9,963 bases of DNA, from positions 1 to 9,963 of the forward strand of contig WGCT01000057.1 of assembly GCA_015493625.1 (NCBI GenBank). The letters are read 5' to 3'. Positions 5,831 to 9,963 of the stretch are shown piece after piece. Position 1 is the first letter of the stretch. Each line of letters begins with the position of its first letter. The position numbers were made by a program, and so were the translations under genes. This DNA comes from Draconibacterium sp. (GTDB lineage Bacteria > Bacteroidota > Bacteroidia > Bacteroidales > Prolixibacteraceae). Under the pieces are notes generated by a model. It did not search any database and was not told the DNA's origin. It saw only the letters and a program-made list of their open reading frames with translations.

Positions 5831-8080
5831 ATGCATCGAACAACAACATATCGATTAAAAGATGTAAAGTATTTAATCATCATTCTTATTACACTGAATC
5901 TGTCTTCGTGTACTTTTCAATCAGTAGAAAATACAAGCGACGATATTGTTATTGAGAATGCCGGGATGAAGCTTGTAATTAGCAGCGAAGGCTGGGCAAA
6001 AAGTTTGGTTGACAAATCGGCTGGCGAGGAGTGTTTAATGCAGGGTGTAAAAATACCCGCATTTACATTAATGCAAAAACGCCCTTACGACAACGAAGTG
6101 CAATTGGCATATCCGGCAAAGCAAAGAATATTTGCTGCCGACACAGTCTACCGTCAGGACGATAATTTAATTGTTGGGTTCGAACTGACCGATTACGAAG
6201 CAGTAATTGGGGTAAATATTACCGACGATTACATTGGTTTCACACTAAAAAAGCTGCAATACCACATGGCAAAGTTTGGTGTAAAACGCCGTACCGAAGT
6301 TGATGGTTTTACACTTTTGCAATTGCCGGTAAAAAACCGGGGGCATTTTGGCGAACTGCTAAATGTGGTTTGGGATAAAAATATTGCCGTTAATTTGCTT
6401 GGCACCGATTCGTATGCACAAATTGATGCCGATGTGCGCAATGGATATAAAATTCTGAAAGCAGGAGGAGTTGCCGGCGTTAAAGTAGAGGGAGTTGGTG
6501 CCGCACTTATTACTGCACCTACAAATAAATTGCTCGATAAAATCGACCGGGTTGAACGCGATTTTAATCTTCCTCTCGGTGTAAAAAGCCGACGAAGCAA
6601 AGAGTATAAAAATTCTTATTACGAACTCAGAAATGTTACAGTAAAAAATATTGATGAACATATAAAGTATGCAAAGCAAGCCGGGTTCAGGCAGATGGTA
6701 ATTTATTACACCGATTTTGCGCCGAATGTAGGCCATTTTAAATGGAGTGCCAAGTATCCAAACGGAATGAAAGATCTAAAGGAAATTGCAAAAAAAATAG
6801 AAGCCGCCGGAATGATTATGGGCTTCCATATTCATTATAATAAAGCCAATATTAACGATTCGTACGTAACACCAGTTCCTGACAACCGACTAAACTTAAG
6901 AACTATTTTTACACTACGTAACGATCTTAAAAAAGGGCAAACAACCATTACTGTCGAGGAAAATCCGAAAGGAACAACTCTGGAAGATGGCCGGCGGATT
7001 CTTAAAATTGGTAAAGAGTTGGTGTCGTTCGAAAATTATACAACAACGCCTCCCTATCAGTTTCTAAATTGCAAAAGAGCTATTTTAAATACTACCCAAG
7101 TAAGTCGGGAATCGGGCGATTTGATAGGATTGCTCGACATGGACACCTGGCCGATATTTGTAAGGTTTAATCAAAAAACCGATATTCAGCAAGAGGTTGC
7201 CGCAAGGTTGGCGGATATTATTCAAGAAACGGGAATAAAGTTTATCTATTACGATGGAGCGGAAGATGTTCCCGAACCATATTGGTACAATGTTTCGAAA
7301 GCGCAGCTCGATGTTTATAACGCCCTCGAAACAAAATCGATATTTGCCGAAGGAGCACTAAAATCACACTTTAGTTGGCACATTCTTACCCGTGGAAATG
7401 CATTCGATATTTTTGCTCCCGAGGTTATAAAAGAGGCCACACGCAAACATCCTCAAGCCGAAATGGAACTGGTCTCCAACGATTTTACCTCCATCGATTT
7501 CGGGTGGATAGAATACACTCCGCCGTCGGATAAAACAATCGGTATTCAGCCCGATATGCTTGAGTTTGTTACAAGCAGAGCTGCCGGGTGGAACTCCATA
7601 ATTTCGTTGCTTGGCAAACTCGAGAATTTTAAAAATCATCCGCGTACAAAAGATAATCTCGAAGTGGTTCGCCGGTGGGAAGAAGCACGTGTAAACGGCT
7701 TTTTAACCGACAAAATACGGGAGCAACTCAAATCTCATTACCAGGAACATACCCTGTTAATAAACGAAAAAGGAGATTTTGAGCTTCAACCATACGAACA
7801 AATTAAAAATGTGGCTGGAGGAGATAAAAATATTCGTGCATTTATTTTTGAACGAAAAAATAAAACGTGGGTGGTGTATTGGCATACGTCGGGAAGTGGC
7901 CAATTAGAATTGCCGGTAAATGCAAAAGATATTACGCTCTATAAAGAGTTGGGCAAGGAAATTCAGGTAAATGGCAAGGAAGGCAAAGTTGTTTTGCCGG
8001 TAAACGATCGCCGTTATATCGAATTTAATTTGCCAACAGAAGAAGTTCTTAACTTGTTTAAAAATGCAAAGTCTATTTAA
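5831..8080 (+). CDS. Large lipoprotein resembling a beta/alpha-barrel glycoside hydrolase, family not assigned
   Basis: The 749-residue protein starts with a short basic and hydrophobic signal ending in the lipobox LSSC, with the lipidated cysteine at C27, so it should be anchored in an outer membrane leaflet or the periplasm. The layout suggests an N-terminal beta-sandwich (about 38-265), a barrel (about 270-600) and a C-terminal beta-rich domain (about 660-735). Barrel-like strands include FRQMVIYYTDF (286-296), followed by KYPNGMKDLKEIAKKIEAAG (308-327) and MIMGFHIHYN (328-337); this order recalls GH27/GH36/GH31 enzymes. A second strand, KFIYYDGAEDV (470-480), makes D475 a candidate nucleophile. 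Candidate acid/base residues are E507 (FAEGAL) and the aspartates in NDFTSIDFGW (550-559). A beta-rich insert (about 358-435) interrupts the barrel. I cannot place it in a numbered family. The 17-bp gap after the GntR gene and the downstream oxidoreductase suggest a role in glycoside breakdown. The lipoprotein call is firm; the enzyme class is inference. Confidence 0.75.
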   Translation: MHRTTTYRLKDVKYLIIILITLNLSSCTFQSVENTSDDIVIENAGMKLVISSEGWAKSLVDKSAGEECLMQGVKIPAFTLMQKRPYDNEVQLAYPAKQRIFAADTVYRQDDNLIVGFELTDYEAVIGVNITDDYIGFTLKKLQYHMAKFGVKRRTEVDGFTLLQLPVKNRGHFGELLNVVWDKNIAVNLLGTDSYAQIDADVRNGYKILKAGGVAGVKVEGVGAALITAPTNKLLDKIDRVERDFNLPLGVKSRRSKEYKNSYYELRNVTVKNIDEHIKYAKQAGFRQMVIYYTDFAPNVGHFKWSAKYPNGMKDLKEIAKKIEAAGMIMGFHIHYNKANINDSYVTPVPDNRLNLRTIFTLRNDLKKGQTTITVEENPKGTTLEDGRRILKIGKELVSFENYTTTPPYQFLNCKRAILNTTQVSRESGDLIGLLDMDTWPIFVRFNQKTDIQQEVAARLADIIQETGIKFIYYDGAEDVPEPYWYNVSKAQLDVYNALETKSIFAEGALKSHFSWHILTRGNAFDIFAPEVIKEATRKHPQAEMELVSNDFTSIDFGWIEYTPPSDKTIGIQPDMLEFVTSRAAGWNSIISLLGKLENFKNHPRTKDNLEVVRRWEEARVNGFLTDKIREQLKSHYQEHTLLINEKGDFELQPYEQIKNVAGGDKNIRAFIFERKNKTWVVYWHTSGSGQLELPVNAKDITLYKELGKEIQVNGKEGKVVLPVNDRRYIEFNLPTEEVLNLFKNAKSI

Positions 8081-8125
8081 ATTTAGCCTAAACCAACGAA
8101 TTTAAAATAGATAGATGTTGTTTCA

Positions 8126-8133
8126 TAGATTTG
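8126..8133 (+). promoter_or_regulatory. Candidate -7 element for the oxidoreductase gene
   Basis: TAGATTTG matches TAnnTTTG. A transcript start near 8138-8140 would begin almost exactly at the base of the hairpin at 8141-8184 and leave a leader of about 150 nt before the ATG at 8291. No TTG is found at -33 spacing, so confidence is low; the gene may instead be read through from the upstream operon. Confidence 0.35.
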
Positions 8134-8140
8134 AATTTTA

Positions 8141-8184
8141 GGCAAAGTCGCCAAAGTGAGAATACTTGCTTTGGGCGGCTTGCC
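8141..8184 (+). other. Long imperfect hairpin between hydrolase-like and oxidoreductase genes
   Basis: Arms GGCAAAGTCGCCAAAG (8141-8156) and CTTTGGGCGGCTTGCC (8169-8184) pair over 15 positions, with one bulged base on each side and one G-T pair, around a 12-nt loop. It is far more stable than the surrounding AT-rich DNA. No T-run follows it, so it is not a standard intrinsic terminator. It could be a structured 5' leader, a transcript-stability or processing element that lowers downstream expression, or a repeated extragenic element. Confidence 0.6.
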
Positions 8185-8290
8185 AACTTTCTGTTAAACA
8201 ACGCCAATTTTATAAACAAGGAAATTGTTTAGTTCCGATGATAAAGAATAAGAAATTATAAGGAAAATTAGGTAATTAATATTATATGTT

Positions 8291-9643
8291 ATGAAACGAA
8301 GGAAATTTATTGGAAACACTACAAAAGCAGTAGTTGCATCAACTGTACTTCCGCTAAATTCAATGGCGAAAAATAGTGTAAAAGCAAGTGCAGAACAAAA
8401 GCTGAGAGTTGTATTGGTTGGTACCGGAAGTCGCGGAAGCGAGACTTGGGGAAAGAGTTTGCTGAAAGGGTATAGCAAGTGGGTTGAAATGGTTGGTTTG
8501 TGCGACATTAACCATAAACGTGTTGAGTATGCCAAAAAGTATATGGGGGCCGAAAATGCAAAAACTTACGAGGCGAAAGACTTCGATTTAATGATTAGCG
8601 AGACAAAGCCCGATGTGGTAATTGTTACCACCACCGACCATTTTCATGTCGATTATATTGTCCGGGCAATGGAACTGGGTGTCGATGTAATTTCAGAAAA
8701 ACCAATAGCAACCGAAGTTGAACAGTGTCAACGTATTTTAGACACAGAATTTAAAACCGGACGAAAAGTAACTGTCGGGTTCAATATGCGGTTTATGAAT
8801 ATGTCGCCCGAAATTAAGCGGGTACTCGATTCGGGAGAGTTGGGTAAAATTATCTCTGTCGATTTTCAGGAGTACCTCGATTTAGACCACGGCTCGTCGT
8901 ATTTTCGCAGATGGCACGGTAAAATTAAATATTCAGGTTCGTTACTGGTACACAAAGCATCGCACCATTTCGACCTTGTAAATTGGTATCTCGGTGCCGA
9001 CCCGGTTGAAGTTCAGGCAATGGGGAAAGTTGCTTATTACGGGAAAAATCACTCGTTCAGAAGTCGTAACTGCCGCAGTTGTCCTTTTACCGACAAATGC
9101 AATATGTATTGGGACATTACAAAAAGCGAGCGAATGATGGACTTGTATGTGAAGTGTGAAGATGTTGACGGATATTTCCGCGATGGTTGCGTTTGGGACA
9201 ACGATATTGATACGTACGATGTTACAACAACACAGGTTGTTTACGACAACGGAACATTTCTTACCTACACGCAAAATACAAACCTTGCCTACGAAGGACA
9301 GTATATCTGTTTTACAGGCGAAAAAGGAAGAATGGATGTTCGTCTTTACAATCGCCAGCCCTGGGAAGAGCCGGCTCCCATTGAAATACGTATTTCGAAA
9401 GACACAAAAACGACGAAGATTTATACCATCGATAACGATAAAGGAAATCATGGTGGAGCCGATAAAAAGGTAAAAGATTTAATTTTCGATCCTGAAAAGA
9501 AAGATAATCTTCGCCAACGTGCCGGAAGCCGTGCAGGAGTGATGGCAAGTTTAATTGGTATTGCTGCTCGCCAATCGATTGAAACAGGTGAAAAAGTGGA
9601 AATAAAAGATTTGGTGGAATTTCCAACCACCTGGCAAGGATAA
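8291..9643 (+). CDS. Tat-exported Gfo/Idh/MocA-family oxidoreductase
   Basis: The 450-residue protein is an NAD(P)-dependent oxidoreductase of the type that acts on sugars, inositols and glycosides. The N-terminus MKRRKFIGNT followed by a mild hydrophobic stretch to about residue 27 is a twin-arginine (Tat) signal, so a pre-folded cofactor-loaded enzyme would act outside the cytoplasm. The Rossmann fold begins RVVLVGTGSRGSE (39-51), with CDIN after the second strand (71-74). The catalytic-loop motif EKP is at 136-138. The (S)HHFDLVNWYLG motif (224-235) typically carries the catalytic histidine, here H225 or H226. A cysteine cluster at C261, C264, C270, C289 and C300 lies in an insert after the sheet domain; CxxCP-type inserts occur in some members. 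Purine-rich AAGGAAAATTAGG lies 17-29 bases before the ATG. The preceding 210-bp gap holds a hairpin; a strong terminator follows. It may oxidise a sugar released, or attacked, by the upstream lipoprotein. The exact substrate is unknown. Confidence 0.92.
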   Translation: MKRRKFIGNTTKAVVASTVLPLNSMAKNSVKASAEQKLRVVLVGTGSRGSETWGKSLLKGYSKWVEMVGLCDINHKRVEYAKKYMGAENAKTYEAKDFDLMISETKPDVVIVTTTDHFHVDYIVRAMELGVDVISEKPIATEVEQCQRILDTEFKTGRKVTVGFNMRFMNMSPEIKRVLDSGELGKIISVDFQEYLDLDHGSSYFRRWHGKIKYSGSLLVHKASHHFDLVNWYLGADPVEVQAMGKVAYYGKNHSFRSRNCRSCPFTDKCNMYWDITKSERMMDLYVKCEDVDGYFRDGCVWDNDIDTYDVTTTQVVYDNGTFLTYTQNTNLAYEGQYICFTGEKGRMDVRLYNRQPWEEPAPIEIRISKDTKTTKIYTIDNDKGNHGGADKKVKDLIFDPEKKDNLRQRAGSRAGVMASLIGIAARQSIETGEKVEIKDLVEFPTTWQG

Positions 9644-9720
9644 TTTAAAACAATGGTTACTTGTTCTGATTGAATATCAGAAATCCTATACTAATTAACT
9701 ATATAACAACCATAAGTCAG

Positions 9721-9763
9721 GGTAAAAGGTTGCCGCGGGGTAACCTTTTACCTGTCTTTTTTT
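9721..9763 (+). terminator. Strong intrinsic terminator after the oxidoreductase gene
   Basis: A 14-bp stem has arms GGTAAAAGGTTGCC (9721-9734) and GGTAACCTTTTACC (9739-9752), with one G-T pair and a GCGG loop. It is followed by TGTC and seven T (9757-9763). It begins 77 bases after the stop codon at 9643 and ends the plus-strand operon. Confidence 0.92.
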
Positions 9764-9830
9764 ATGAAAAAGAATCAATATTCTAGTCTCTTTTCCGAAT
9801 TTAAAAACCAAATTAAAAAAGAATAAGCTT

Positions 9831-9963
9831 TTGAAAAAAACAGTAACCTATTTTATCGTTTTTATTTTGCTGTTTCTTTTTGCATGCTGTACAAACAAGA
9901 ATAGCAATAACCCGGAAAATTATTCGGGAAAAAGAGTCGCAAATAAAGAAAAGCAGTTAAACG
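9831..9963 (+). CDS. Lipoprotein, N-terminal part, probable TTG start (runs off right edge)
   Basis: The open frame starting at TTG 9831 reads MKKTVTYFIVFILLFLFACC (start read as Met), a textbook lipoprotein signal with lipobox LFAC and the lipidated cysteine at C19, followed by a polar linker rich in Asn and Lys. It continues in frame to the window edge (44 codons plus one base). No ATG or GTG occurs in this frame between the upstream in-frame TGA (9765-9767) and 9831. The signal peptide has its normal length from the TTG, so the TTG start is the natural choice. A-rich sequence rather than a Shine-Dalgarno precedes it. It follows the terminator at 9721-9763, so it starts a new unit. Nothing of the mature domain is seen, so function cannot be given. 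Confidence 0.7.
   Translation, partial: MKKTVTYFIVFILLFLFACCTNKNSNNPENYSGKRVANKEKQLN

Noticed and set aside
8194..8535. Minus-strand frame of 113 codons before and across the start of the oxidoreductase gene
   Set aside because: It overlaps the Tat signal and Rossmann region in antisense, its composition is erratic and no promoter or family resemblance supports it.
8942..9451. Minus-strand frame of 169 codons inside the oxidoreductase gene
   Set aside because: It is fully antisense to conserved Gfo/Idh sequence and rich in Val, Ile and Cys in the way antisense frames usually are.
9764..9826. Short ATG frame of 20 codons between the terminator and the lipoprotein gene
   Set aside because: Its ATG directly follows the terminator T-run, so no leader or ribosome site is possible from upstream. 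The product is Lys/Asn-rich low-complexity sequence, so it is most likely chance.

Overview
The window looks like chromosomal DNA from a member of the Bacteroidota. Four signs point that way. Several -7 elements match the TAnnTTTG consensus of this phylum. Intergenic DNA is AT-rich and clear Shine-Dalgarno sequences are mostly missing. Lipoproteins have short Lxx(S/A)C lipoboxes. The gene content (an octaheme tetrathionate-reductase-family cytochrome, a Tat-exported Gfo/Idh oxidoreductase, a GntR regulator with a LacI-like sensor) also fits. A marine or sediment relative within the Marinilabiliales/Prolixibacteraceae is a guess and cannot be shown from this sequence.

Left part, minus strand (1-4329). 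The 5' end of trpS (tryptophanyl-tRNA synthetase) leaves the window at base 1. Upstream of it are its own -7 element and a strong hairpin terminator (571-611). That terminator closes a three-gene minus-strand unit, transcribed as follows: a 237-residue soluble protein of unknown function (4329-3616), an octaheme c-type cytochrome of the tetrathionate reductase family anchored at both ends (3574-1970), and a four-helix membrane cytochrome b carrying two tandem PAS domains at its C-terminus (1959-628). The likely electron route is quinol to cytochrome b to the periplasmic octaheme enzyme and then to an oxidised sulfur or nitrogen compound. The PAS domains would lie in the cytoplasm and have no output domain attached.

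Middle (4330-4787). A divergent intergenic region of 458 bp carries candidate -7 elements in both directions and two short tandem-repeat pairs immediately before the regulator gene, which may be operator sites.

Right part, plus strand (4788-9643). A GntR-type regulator with a sugar-binding-type sensor is followed after 17 bp by a large lipoprotein that looks like a glycoside hydrolase but that I cannot place in a family. After a 210-bp gap with a long hairpin comes a Tat-signal Gfo/Idh/MocA oxidoreductase with a cysteine-rich insert, then a strong terminator (9721-9763). Together these look like a small sugar-responsive catabolic locus for glycoside attack outside the cytoplasm, without SusC/SusD in view. 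A further lipoprotein gene, probably starting at TTG, begins at 9831 and runs off the right edge.

The two points most worth pursuing are the cytochrome b-PAS-PAS fusion within the octaheme operon and the unclassified hydrolase-like lipoprotein paired with the exported oxidoreductase. No CRISPR array, tRNA, rRNA, transposase or integrase was seen.
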